A model generated the notes under the pieces. It was given only the letters and a program-made list of their open reading frames with translations. It was not told the origin of the DNA and did no database searches. A program made the translations under genes and the position numbers. A DNA stretch of 64,000 nt from Microstegium vimineum. Its lineage: Eukaryota; Streptophyta; Magnoliopsida; Poales; Poaceae. Positions within the stretch are counted from its first letter, which is position 1, and each line of letters begins with the position of its first letter. This document shows positions 37,955 to 48,605 of this stretch, piece by piece. The stretch covers positions 10,261,894 through 10,325,893 of the forward strand of contig CM039133.1 of NCBI GenBank assembly GCA_022036555.1, written 5' to 3'.

Positions 37955-38748
37955 GCTGTCATAAGAAAGTGACATGATTTTCACTTGTTCCTTAGGTAGA
38001 AAGGTTGTAAGGAAATTTCTGGAGTGCGCACTACAAATACTGACTATTAGGAATAGTCTATAAGGTCCTGATGTAATAGCTTGCACAAGTAACTCCATCC
38101 ATATGCTGTTAATACAACGATAGGACCACACCTAGCTCAGATCATGTGTATGTTAAGACTATAGACTGTTCTACATCTGTATTAGTGGAAAACTCTGAAA
38201 TTTTCTTTTGTGTGTGTGTAAAACTTGAATCCTTGAGTTCAAAATTTAGCTTAAAAAGCCAAAAACTTCGGCAGTCATATAACGAGAACTTTACTCACAG
38301 CGTGCTGCATTGCAATTATCTTATCACAATTGAATAGAACCATCAGTAGTAAGTATGGCAGGACCAGTGGAATGGATCCTTGTCCAGATTGACACCATAC
38401 AGTAACTTTCCTTTCGACTAAGTTAGTATGTAAGTATAAAATACAAGAAACAAATGATGATCATATGGAGGTTTCAGAAAATAAACATGTGGAGCTTAGA
38501 ATCAAACATATTCAACAAGGACCCATAAACAGAGCTAAAACATAAAACATCTTCAATTAAGAATTAGCAAATGGAGAAATCCCACAATCAATAATCACTG
38601 TATTTGTGTAGACAGCAACAGTTCGCTGAAATACCAGCATTCACAGAGATTTGTCTAACTGGTGATGAAGAATCAACTTAGGAGTTAGAACTATTAAAGA
38701 CTGACACCATTAACAAGGTTCTAATAACAACAACTAAGTTAGAAAGTA
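37955..38748. other. 3' flank of the LRR receptor kinase
   Basis: Ordinary AT-rich 3' UTR-like sequence. No further exon was seen. Confidence 0.5.
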
Positions 38749-39012
38749 CTACCTCCATCCCAGAAAGGATGCAATTCAGAATAGTGTCCAGTCAAAGTGT
38801 CAAACCTTCTTAAGTTTGACCAAATTTAAATACAAAGATAGTAATATTTAAAATACTAATTATGTATCATTAAATTCATCATTGATTATATTTTCATAGT
38901 ATACCTTTTTGAAGTCATCAATGTTGATACTATTTTCTATAAACTTGTCAAAGTTAAGATAGGCCGACTTGGACCAGACCTAGAATTGCATCTTTTCGGA
39001 CCGAGGGAGTAG
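38749..39012. mobile_element. Stowaway MITE
   Basis: The ends CTACCTCCATCCCAGAAAGG and 'cttttcggaccgagggagtag' are inverted copies and match the Stowaway consensus. A TA precedes the left end at 38747-38748. The inner 'gatgcaattc' and 'gaattgcatc' also pair. Confidence 0.85.
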
Positions 39013-39607
39013 AACACAGATAAGAAGCATCTGCGTGTGCAAAGTTTCAATTAGTGTAATATCAAATACATTTTTCAGAACAAGGTACCGCGGGTAAACT
39101 AACCTTAACTCCATCATACATGATGCAGATCATATAACATTGATACCTTCAGAGTATTTAAGAAAGACTTGTTACCTGTAGAAATATAAGGATTCACAAC
39201 AGTTGCATAAGACAAATTTAATTAAGGCTCAAATGAAATACTACTATGGTCCTGACGATATAACAATTTGTGTGCCCATATGAACACATTACTTTCTTTC
39301 TACTCACATGGTTTATGCAAAAGCAGACCCATACAAATCCTCAAGCAGCTCTTATCCAATCCATTAATCAATATCTAGTCATAACCTTGACATGGATATT
39401 TTATAAGATCATCGAGTATGCAAGAGAAAAAAAGAAGACAAAGTACTCCTGAAAAAACTTTATATTATAGTTCATGGCACCAAATAAGAAAGGCATACCA
39501 TTTACAGCCATTGATAGGCATAGAAGCTGCGCTAAAAAGGAACATCGAGCGCTATTGTCAAATTTCTGTGCTGCATGAGTGGGAGAAATTCGGATTGCTC
39601 TTGCAAA

Positions 39608-41608
39608 TCAAGCAATAACAGCAACATCCTTTTTCTTAAAGCCAGAAATCTGCTTTGAGATCTTTTCAGATATTTCAGAAGCTAGAGCATATCTATTGCT
39701 TTCATAGCATGAATTGATGAAGCTTGTATAAGTTGCATGGTCAACAGCATAATGCTTGTCCAGAACATTTTTAATGAAAAGAGTAGCAGTATCCAAATTA
39801 CCAATAGTACTGAGCTTTCTAACTAGTGCATCTGATGTATGAGCCTGTTGCCATTTGTCCAGTCTATCCAAGAATGATACAGCAATAGTTGTCTTATCCC
39901 TCCTGCAATACTCATAAGCTAAAGTGACACAAGTTACATCGCATGGCACCAAATGTTTATCAAGCATGGTCTCAAATAATGCCCTTGCTTCCTCTAGTCT
40001 AGATTCCTTGCATAACCCACTTATTAGTGCCCCATAAGTTATAGAGTCAGGAAGGCATCCATGTTGAACCATCCTCTCAAAGAACTTGAGAGCAGAGGTC
40101 GATTTGCCAACTCTACAGTATCCTGCAATCATCGAGGTATAAGTTTTGTTGGTTGGCACTAATCCTATGGAAAGACATTTGTCAAAGAGCTGCTGACTTT
40201 GTTCCATTTGCCTCTGCTGACAATACATAGCAATGATGGTGGTATATGTGTCTATATCAGGATGGCAACTGTTCTCTGCCATCTGGTTGAACAAATCCAG
40301 AGCATAAGTTATGTGGCCCTGTTTGCAATGTTCAGTTATCAGTATAGTGTACGTCACCTTATCAAGACACAGACCCTGACTAGTGGCCATTCGGAGCACC
40401 TTGTAAGCCTCTTGAATCTTTCCCTTCTTGCAAAATCCTCCGATAATGGCATTATATGTGTAAATATTGGGCACGAAACCTTCCAGCTTCATCTTATTCA
40501 TCAGCTCAAACGCACGGTCAAAGCTGCCTCCTCTACAGTGCCCATCAATCAGCGTAGTGTACGTGTTTGTGTTCGGGGCCAGTCCCTGCTCAACCATCCT
40601 CCCCAACAGCATCTCAGCTCGAGCAATCTTCCCCTCTTTGCAGTACCCACCAATCATCACGGTGTACGTGTGCACGTTCGGCTTGTACGAGCTACTCTTA
40701 ACAAGCTTCAAGAACAGGCGGAACGCCCGCTCCGTCCACCCAATCTTACACAGCCCATGGATGAGCGACGTGTGCGTGTACACGTTTGGCTTCAACCCCT
40801 TCGCGACCATCTCCTCCAGCACACGGAACGCCTGCTTGACATAGCCTCGTTTGCACAGACCATCGATCCAGACAGTGTAATTCACCACGTTCGGCGGCGT
40901 GCCCATCTCCGCCATCCTCCTAAACAGCCCAGGCACGTCCCTGAACCGTCCCTGGGAGCAGAACGCGCGCACGACCACCGTGCACGTCGCGCTGTCCAGG
41001 GAGAACCCCTCCCGCCACATCGCCGCCAGCAGGGCGTCGGCCTCCTCGAACCGCTCTTCCCTGCAGCACCCGAGGACGAGAGCCCGGAAGCTGCGTCCGT
41101 CGGGGCGTAGGAGGCCGGCGGCGGCGCGCGTCATTCCGTCGAACGCCTGGCGCGCGTGGGCGAAGCAGCCCGGGTGGCGCAGCCCGACGCGGAGCACCCA
41201 GTTGGCGGTCTCGACGACGAGCGGGAGCCCGTGGCTCCGCAGCTCGAGCAGCATGTCCGTGGCCTCCCGGAGGCGGCCGCGCTCCGCGAACGCGGCCACC
41301 ATCGCGCGCGCCGCCTCGTGCGCCATCGGCTGGTTCCCCCGCGCCACGAATAAGGTGGCGGCCGTGGCGTAGAGCCGCATGAGGTGACGGAGGTCCGGGC
41401 GGGACGACAGGCGGCGGAAGAGCGCCAGTGCCGCCGCGGAGCCCTCGGCGTCCGCGACGGACGGCAGCAACGCGATGGCGTCGTCCGGGGCGAGTGAGGC
41501 CGGGTCGAGATCGAGGACTGGGGCGGTGGATGAGGAGAAGGCCGTGGTGGCGCTGGTGGAGAGAGGCAGGGGCTGGAGGAGGCGGACATGGCGATGGCGG
41601 GGGAGCAT
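39608..41608 (-). CDS. P-class pentatricopeptide repeat protein
   Basis: A single open frame of 666 residues without introns, typical for this family. The N-terminus is arginine- and serine-rich with few acidic residues (MLPRHRHVRLLQPLPL), consistent with import into mitochondria or plastids. From about residue 170 onward there are about 12-14 PPR motifs of 35 residues, each with the pattern xxxTYTxLIxGxCKxGxxxxAxxLxxxMxxxGxxP. No E or DYW domain follows, so it is P-class, a group that binds organellar RNA for stability, splicing or translation. The 5' half is very GC-rich and the 3' half less so, a common grass-gene gradient. Long open frames on the opposite strand are shadows of this composition. 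The target RNA cannot be read from here. Confidence 0.93.
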   Translation of the reverse strand: MLPRHRHVRLLQPLPLSTSATTAFSSSTAPVLDLDPASLAPDDAIALLPSVADAEGSAAALALFRRLSSRPDLRHLMRLYATAATLFVARGNQPMAHEAARAMVAAFAERGRLREATDMLLELRSHGLPLVVETANWVLRVGLRHPGCFAHARQAFDGMTRAAAGLLRPDGRSFRALVLGCCREERFEEADALLAAMWREGFSLDSATCTVVVRAFCSQGRFRDVPGLFRRMAEMGTPPNVVNYTVWIDGLCKRGYVKQAFRVLEEMVAKGLKPNVYTHTSLIHGLCKIGWTERAFRLFLKLVKSSSYKPNVHTYTVMIGGYCKEGKIARAEMLLGRMVEQGLAPNTNTYTTLIDGHCRGGSFDRAFELMNKMKLEGFVPNIYTYNAIIGGFCKKGKIQEAYKVLRMATSQGLCLDKVTYTILITEHCKQGHITYALDLFNQMAENSCHPDIDTYTTIIAMYCQQRQMEQSQQLFDKCLSIGLVPTNKTYTSMIAGYCRVGKSTSALKFFERMVQHGCLPDSITYGALISGLCKESRLEEARALFETMLDKHLVPCDVTCVTLAYEYCRRDKTTIAVSFLDRLDKWQQAHTSDALVRKLSTIGNLDTATLFIKNVLDKHYAVDHATYTSFINSCYESNRYALASEISEKISKQISGFKKKDVAVIA

Positions 41609-42557
41609 TTCTGTCAGTCTGAATGAAACTCTGAAGCTGAAGAAGCTTCAAAGCTAAAACGTGGATATCGGTGGAGAAGAAATACGTCTCTTGATCCGGA
41701 ATACGGGTTTAGGCTGTGGATCTTGTTCAAGTTGCAGGTCTGTTGTACCGATACGCTTTCGTCAGCTTCGCCGGCCTCCGCGCAGCAATGGTGCTCACAC
41801 CCTGCTGCTGTCTGGCGCCGCACCCGCGCTTCCAGTTCCAGCTCCTCAAGGGAAACGAATTCTTGTCGTGTGGTGCACCCGGATTTCGCAGTCGATGCTG
41901 TCATGCTGCTGCAAATGGCTCGGCTCCCCATATGGTCAGCATCCCCCAAGTAATTTCTTCATTATTACTTCATCGGTTAATGGTGTTTATCCTGCGGTGG
42001 GTTCGTGTTTTGGGGAACTTTTGTCATCAGTTCACCTCTCGTCTCTATTGTAGCCGCCGGCCGGCCGCTGCCTAAGCCGGACCTCGGAATCTCCGATCTC
42101 CGCCTCTTTCTCTCTCCGGTCTCCCGCTCCAGCTCCACCGCGACAGGGGGGCGACTCCAGGTTAACTCCTGCTCTTTCTGTCTTCTGTTTTTTTTTTTTT
42201 TTTTTTTTTTAGAATTCTTCCTGTCTTCTGCTGCAACGGATTTCATAAGGGTGCCTGGGGAAAAACTCTTAAAAAATTAGGAGCCTTACAACAGCTCCAA
42301 ATTTGGTTCCTACTTGTGAAAATGTTTTCCTTCAATTAGAGCTGGGACCAGAAGGATTGCACAATCTATAATCAGAAGAAGCCCATATAACTCACAGAAA
42401 CGTAATGACAGTACAAAATTGCTCCAACAAGTCAAATTTAAAATTGAGAACAAAAGCATCAGCACCATTTGTTTTTTTTACACAAGTATTTGTAGGAGAG
42501 AACTTTTGCTGAGTTTCCCTCATTCATACACAATACTTACTGTTTACACTTCACATA
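41609..42557. other. 5' flank of the PPR gene
   Basis: It holds the presumed promoter and 5' UTR of the minus-strand PPR gene. Further out lies a GC- then T-rich stretch (about 42040-42210) that resembles a plus-strand 5' UTR with a poly(T) run. Overlapping open frames on both strands have no domain, so no second gene is called. Confidence 0.4.
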
Positions 42558-42565
42558 GAGAACAC

Positions 42566-43454
42566 CAATGTTTTCTAGTCGTCCAGTCGAACCTAGTCGC
42601 CATGGGACCGATCAGACGACTAATCGTGATTAGTCGTCGACTAGGCCGATTAGTCGAGCCTAGTCGACCGTGCTGGTCGTCCAAGTCGTCCTATATATCA
42701 GGACATATACCTACTATATATATATATACCTATATATACATCTGCAGAAGCACAACTTCTTAGGATGGATGATGGAGAATCAGAGAATAGCAGAGGGACA
42801 TCACAGCAAGCACCAAGTAACTTAGCAGAGATCCAGAGAGGCTGCAGAATGAGGAATAGGGGAGGAGGGGAGAAGATGGAGAGGGGAAGTCACATACCAT
42901 CGTCAGAGTAGCTCATCACGAAGACCCGTGTGCAGCCGGCTAAGGAGAAGGGCCGGCGGGGAGGAGAGCGACCGGCTGGGGAGAAGGGCCGGCGAGGAGG
43001 AGAGCAGCCGACAGGGGAGAAGGGCCGGCGGTGAGAAAGAGCAGCTGGCTGTGGAAGAGAGCAGTTTCTCTTTGCTGAGAGATGGAGGCGCCCGTGGCTG
43101 GAGAAGGTGAGCCACCGATGGTTGGAGAAACTGCGCGGGAAAAAGAATGCAGGTAGCGGCTGCTGTTCGGGAAGAGAAAATGGAACTGGGAAGAAAATAG
43201 GATATAAAGGGTAACCCTAGCAGGCCAAAGAAACAGTGAGTCTAATGGGACAGAAAGCCAGATGCCAGCCCAACATAAAAATGAAGTCACCAACTGGTCG
43301 TCCATGCCCTTATCGTCCGATTAGTCGTGATTAGTCGACGACTAATCGGACGACTAGGTTTCTAGTCGCCCTGATCGAATCGGTGACCCTAATCGGACGT
43401 GCTGGACCGATAAGGACGACTAATCGCGAGTAGTCGGACGACTAGAAAACATTG
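42566..43454. mobile_element. non-autonomous hAT element, 889 bp
   Basis: The terminal inverted repeats start CAATGTTTTCTAGTCGTCC and end with the inverse. The 8-bp duplication GAGAACAC flanks it at 42558-42565 and 43455-43462 without mismatch. Both ends carry many 'gactaatcg' and 'cgattagtcg' subterminal motifs, likely transposase sites. The middle has a GC-rich tandem zone ('gagaagggccggcg', about 42950-43035) with no transposase. Confidence 0.9.
42945..43060. repeat. short tandem repeats inside the hAT element
   Basis: Three to four units of about 37 bp with 'gagaagggccggcgaggagagcagccg' character follow each other. The open frames over them are repeat-driven. Confidence 0.7.
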
Positions 43455-43562
43455 GAGAACACACAGATGGGTTGTTAACTTGATATTCAAACATAGTAGT
43501 GGCAATATGGCATAATCAGACGATTGCAAGGATTACAGTTACAAGAGCTGTTTCAATGTTCA

Positions 43563-45087
43563 TCACTCATAGTACTCATCAACTACTATTGTGGGTTTCT
43601 TCAAATGCATGCTTACTGAACTTCTGATACTAGTCACTTTTGCCTTAGTAGCTTCAGAAGCCTGCTGGCTGACTCTTAGATAAACTTGTTGGAGACTTGC
43701 AAGGTTTTCCAAACCGTAAGCACCTTCGGATAACCTGAATTGTAGTTCAAGTCTTTGAAGTTCTGGCATTGCCCCTTCTAGGAAGCTCAGCAACGGTATC
43801 ACTGGTGACAACAATCTTAGCAGTTTAAGACTGAGAAATCCACCAGTCGGTACAAAGATCTTGCCTCCTGATTCCATTTTATTGTTCTGTAGAATCTCCA
43901 CAACGCTACTATCATTTCCTTTTGCATTGATTGAAAATGTGAGAGAAAACAACTTAGGGAACTGGGAAAGAACCTGTAAACCATCTGTCCGCAGTGTAGT
44001 TAACGATAAAGTTAACTTTTCGAGAGTCTCCAGTTCCTTTATCCATTTAGGCACACGAAGCAATTTGCCAGAAAGATCAAGTGAGTGAACGTATTTTGGT
44101 GGTGTGGATAGATCATCCATTGAATTAAGAAAGCCCATGAAGCCATCGTCAATTGCAAGAGACTAGAGGGAGTAACCACTTAGGTACTCAATTGCAGGCA
44201 GCAACTCGTTATATTTGCGGTTGCCAGTATGAAGGTCTCTTAGATTGTAGATGCTTAATTTCTTCAACTTGGTGAGGTTGTGCATGCTTCCAAGGTCTGG
44301 AGTTGAACTCCTACTAATCTCAATCCCTGATAATGTCTGTAATGCTGTCATCTTTGCAATTTCTTCAGTGAATCTCAAGGAAAGATGTGTGGATTTATTG
44401 CCACCAAGCAGATGGACCATTTTTTGGAGCCGCCCAATGGATGACGGCAACTCTGTCACTTCTGTCTCCCTAATATCCAGTGTCTCCAAATATTGGAGTT
44501 TTCCTATTTCTGATGGGAGCTTCTTGATGTACATATTGTGTAGGCTCAAATACTTCAGTTGAAACATCTTAAAAATTTTCTTGAGCTGATTGGTATTTAA
44601 GTTCTTGCAACCTTCTAGATCCAGCACTTGCAGTATAACAGACTTGAAGGAATAAGAAGGCAGATGATGCAAATTCTCAAACACTGTCAGTGACCGGACA
44701 TGCGACAAGTTCATGTTCTCTATTTTCTCTTTAACATCGTCAGGGTTGATGTTATGCAGAGAAAGCCGACGGACTTTATTGCTTGGTGTTGGTGTGAGCC
44801 AGTGGCCTCCAACCACAGTGATAAAATTCTCTTCACTTGACTTGGAGACAATATATTCAAGGATCATATCATGAACTTGGCAAGCCTTCACCTGGCCGTT
44901 GGTGCTATGCTCCACCGGCCGGACTATATTTCTACTAATGAGCTCATTGAAACTGTCTTCAGTAACTTCCTCGACTGTTTTCCCATCCTTCTCAGCAATG
45001 AAACCTTCAGATATCCATCGCCTGATTAATCGCTTCCTGTTGATGCTGCAACCTTTCGGGAATATGCTCAAGTACAAGCATAAGTAG
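43563..45087 (-). pseudogene. 5'-truncated NLR (CC-NB-LRR) resistance-gene fragment
   Basis: The readable protein begins in the winged-helix part of an NB-ARC domain (YLSIFPKGCSINRKRLIRRW), followed by the MHD-like motif (CQVHDMILEYI) and then LRRs typical of grass RPM1-like NLRs. P-loop, kinase-2 and GLPL motifs, which should precede it, are absent: similarity stops abruptly near 45087. One in-frame stop lies at 44163-44165, after which the same frame continues to the natural end at 43563. Intact family members are intracellular immune receptors. This one lacks the nucleotide-binding core and is non-functional as such. Confidence 0.88.
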
Positions 45088-45574
45088 TGCTATTACTATG
45101 AGACTTGCAGAATTTATATTACTATATGTGTGAATGAGATTTTGGATTATTTGATGAATGTGTAGTTGTGATTGATGAATGTACATATTATACATGTAGC
45201 AGATGTTGAAATGGACTGATTATGTAATAGATGTCGAAAAGAGTTTTCAATGTAATGGATCTGAAATGGGTTGATGCTGAAGTGGGCTGTTTTTGTTTAC
45301 ATGTTAAAATGTGCTAGGCCCAATAATAACCTGCTTAGTACATGGACACAGTCAGGCCTTCTAATATTAGTGATGACTCTTAATCCAGTCGTCATTAAAA
45401 ATTATGATGAAATTTTTTTTGTAATTGTCATTAAACAAGTTTTACCACGCATGATCTTTGTTGGCTAGTTTTATGTCATGCTGTCGTTATAAATACAATA
45501 GCTATGACAAATATATAAGAATCTATGATGATAACAGGTCATCATAGATCTTAAGATTCCTTGTAGTGCTTCAT
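45088..45574. mobile_element. terminal part of a CACTA-type transposon
   Basis: The right edge reads 'ccttgtagtg' on the plus strand, i.e. CACTACAAGGAATC on the minus strand, the CACTA terminal motif. Inside it are repeated 'atctatgatga' and 'tcatcatagat' subterminal motifs. No matching left terminus was found before the NLR break, so it seems truncated there. Confidence 0.6.
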
Positions 45575-48186
45575 GGACTGTCCTGTAGGATTTCTTCTCT
45601 AGTCGGTTTTCGTGGGGTGCCGCAGCTTTTGTAACATTTTTCTTAGGTTGCCTACGTTTTTCTTAGGTTGCTTATGTTTCGTACAAGTAAACAAATAAAT
45701 TACTACTGGCATTTTTATTCAAGTGATATCTATAATTACAATTTTCTTGACTGGAAGACGACAGTAGTGGTCTTGGTTGCGGAAAGAGGAGGTGACGGCG
45801 GTGGCTCAGGGTGCAAACGAGTGACTTTTAGGTCCACCTTTAAACCTTTTTAGTTTAAGTATTTATACTACTCGTGCACCTAAAGTTTACCATTTTGCAC
45901 CCCTGCGGTGGCCTGCTCTCGCGGGTGAATCCGGAGAGACGGGAGCGTCGCGAGTCGAGACAAGGAGGAAGGGAAACGCTTCCGCCTCGTGGATTTTGTC
46001 CCGTGGAAAATACAGGGAGGCAGGCTCAATTCCGGTCTCGTGAGCTTGCAAACGGCACGGGTTTCTTCGGCGGGATTCCTGTGGGAATCCGGACTGCCAA
46101 ACTAGTTTTTTTTTTAATGGCCAAAGAAGCCCTTGGAAACTTGATTACGTAGCTGTACACACCACTTGTCTGTTCATGATGGTTTGTTCCAAAAGCGATT
46201 CCCATGGCCCAAACGTTGCTATGATTTGGCCCAGCCCGGTCAAACTTGGCTAGTTTGTTAGTCCAATTTACTCAATGAAAAGTTCGGTTGGTCCAATATT
46301 TGGGGGGCCTATCTTGCGATGAGCGTCCACAACATGTTGGGTAACCAAGAAATGGCCAGCTCGCAGCAGTGGTTGAAGTTAGAGGAAAAAAGTTTAATTT
46401 TCCCAACTTTGATGTTCGTTCATTTTTCTCCCTCAACTATTAAATTAGAAATATTTTCTGCTCCAACTTTGAAAGTTTTGCCTTTACGTTAGTTTTGGAC
46501 CGTGGTTTTGTTAGAGTATCAGTGTTTTTGTCTTTTTCTTTTATTTTATTTTTTTGAAAAATCACAGTAAATCACAGAAAAATCGTAAAATAGAAAATTT
46601 AATTTTGTTGGACTCCACATAAGTAGATCTATACACATGATATTTTTGTTGATCAGATTCATTATGACTAGTATAAACATTTTTGTACTCCGCTGGCTCC
46701 GCCACAGGTCCCTATAGCCAGAGCCTGCCATGAACTCTCAGATATACAACCTGAAAGGATATTCGAAGGAAGCTTTCAATGCAGAGAGAGAGAGAGAGAG
46801 AGCGGAGCGGAACAGGTCTCGTCCTTGGACCCCTCTTTTTATTTAAGGGAACGAGAAATGCGAAGGTGTGGCACCGTACCGCATCGATGTGTGGAGCATG
46901 TTCGGCTTATGCTTTCTACGGCTCATATGTTAACTTATGTTATTATTTTTGGCTTTTTTTTGTTGTGAGAGAAAAAAAATGTACCATGACTCATAAGTTG
47001 AGCGAACATGCTTAATAATCTAGAGTACTAAATATAAATTAATTATGAAACTAATTGCATATAGATAGAGACTAATTTGTGAGCTAAAAATATTAAGTCT
47101 AGTTAGTCCAAGCTTAATAGATTCATCTCGTGACTGACTTCCATAATTTTAGTCTTATAATTAGTTTATATTTAACACTACTTGATTAACACTTGAATAC
47201 CTGATGAGGTGACACCGACACAAAAGTCCACGGAAGCATGTACCGTCCATTTCGTGGAGCGCAATCAGGCGGTCCCTCTCATGGGTCCTGGCCAAGGTCA
47301 AATATATGTTAGGCTGTCTATATTCTACTGTAGTGCAGGCAGACTGTACTATGTGGTTGGTCGCTCGGTCGGTCATGCTTATATCCGCCGACCGCCCTGC
47401 GCACTTTTGAAAACTGTAAACCGAGTACCGTCGTTGTCGTGTGCTACCAAAGTTAACTTTCCAATGTCTGAAATGTGGCTTTCTTTTCTTTCAACGAAGA
47501 CCATCACAATTCACATACACGTGCTCACCCGTGGACTTTGAAGACAGCTTCTGTCCGGTATGCTCGATGGGTGGACTGTACACAAGCTGATCGAAGAAAT
47601 AGAGCTCACCATTGAGATCGGATTGGAGCAAAGGTTCGTTCGATTGTCATGTGCTACAACAAATTTGCGAAGCAATGCAACTGCAAAGAATAAATGTTTG
47701 CTCATCTAAGCCGTGTTTGGATCAGTTTCAGATTATTACAAAACAGTTTTTGTCTCTAGTTTCTAAAATCTGGATTTTTTTTTCTAGGCAAAAACAGGTG
47801 TCGTGTTTGGATCCCACGATTATTATAAAACAGTTTTTTTTAAAGAATCTAACTTTATAATTTATCGCACTTTGGGTTACAACAAAAGTTGGATACCAAC
47901 AGCCTTCTAGTTTTTAAGAATATAGCAAAAACTAGATCAAGAAACTGGCAAAAATTGACCTGTTTGATCCCACCTAATTTTCAAAAGCAATATTCTTAAA
48001 AAACGGAGGGATCCAAACATACGCCTGGTAATATTCAAGTATTTCCAAGCGGAGCGCACCATAGAGTAAAGGTCGTCCAAGTGGCATCACCTAAAATCTC
48101 AGAAATTATCCTGCCTAAAAAGTAGTTTTCAAACTTCATGATTCACCTCTTTGATAGATGTGGTAGATATTCTGTTCATAGTCTTA
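45575..48186. other. intergenic stretch with small MITEs
   Basis: No gene was recognised. It holds a (GA)n run at about 46783-46801. An inverted-repeat element at about 46898-47010 has 'gcatgttcggcttat' against 'ataagttgagcgaacatgc'. A second lies at about 47709-48026 ('gccgtgtttggatc' against 'gatccaaacatacgcc'). GC-rich open frames at 45870-46150 show no domain. Confidence 0.45.
47709..48026. mobile_element. MITE with 'tgtttggatc' ends
   Basis: The ends GCCGTGTTTGGATC and the inverse of GGCGTATGTTTGGATC face each other across about 320 bp. A second internal 'cgtgtttggatccca' (about 47800) suggests an older nested copy. The superfamily is uncertain since the target duplication is unclear. 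Confidence 0.5.
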
Positions 48187-48418
48187 CTACCTCCCCTAGA
48201 AAGAATACAATTTTAGGTTTAACTGAAGCCATCCTATCTTAAGCGTAACTATGTTTATATAAAATATTATCACATTATTTCTAACTTCAAATATGTTTAC
48301 TAAAAATATATTTCATAATGAATACTTTTTTTAAAAAAATAGTCAAACTTAAGATGGTATGGTTTAGAATAACGCTAGAAATGTATTCTCTTTCTTTCCA
48401 AGAGGGTGACGGTGGTAG
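48187..48418. mobile_element. Stowaway MITE
   Basis: The left end CTACCTCCCCTAGAAAGAAT and right end 'attctctttctttccaagag...ggtggtag' are inverted copies. TA flanks both sides (48185-48186 and 48419-48420). It lies about 190 bp upstream of the Xa21-like pseudogene. Confidence 0.8.
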
Positions 48419-48605
48419 TACGATCAGTGTTTTAAATTGCGGGCTAAAATATTAAGATATAGTGGAAGCTATATCATTTAGTGATTTTATAAAAAAACAT
48501 GAAAATTATTAATTAATTGAGTACAAAAATATTTAACCAAAAAAACATTTATAAATTATAAACATAAACACTTTAATTTAATATATGTACGGGCTATATA
48601 CCGAG

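Noticed and set aside
40199..41651. Long plus-strand and alternate minus-strand frames over the PPR gene
   Set aside because: They are shadows of the GC-rich PPR coding sequence and encode no repeat or domain in their own frames.
42940..43305. 121-codon frame in the hAT element
   Set aside because: It covers a tandem repeat; no transposase or zinc-finger motif.
45080..45092. Minus-strand CACTACTTATGC at the NLR break considered as the missing CACTA terminus
   Set aside because: These bases appear to belong to the NLR coding sequence (codons for YLCLYLS), and the orientation does not pair with the terminus at 45574.
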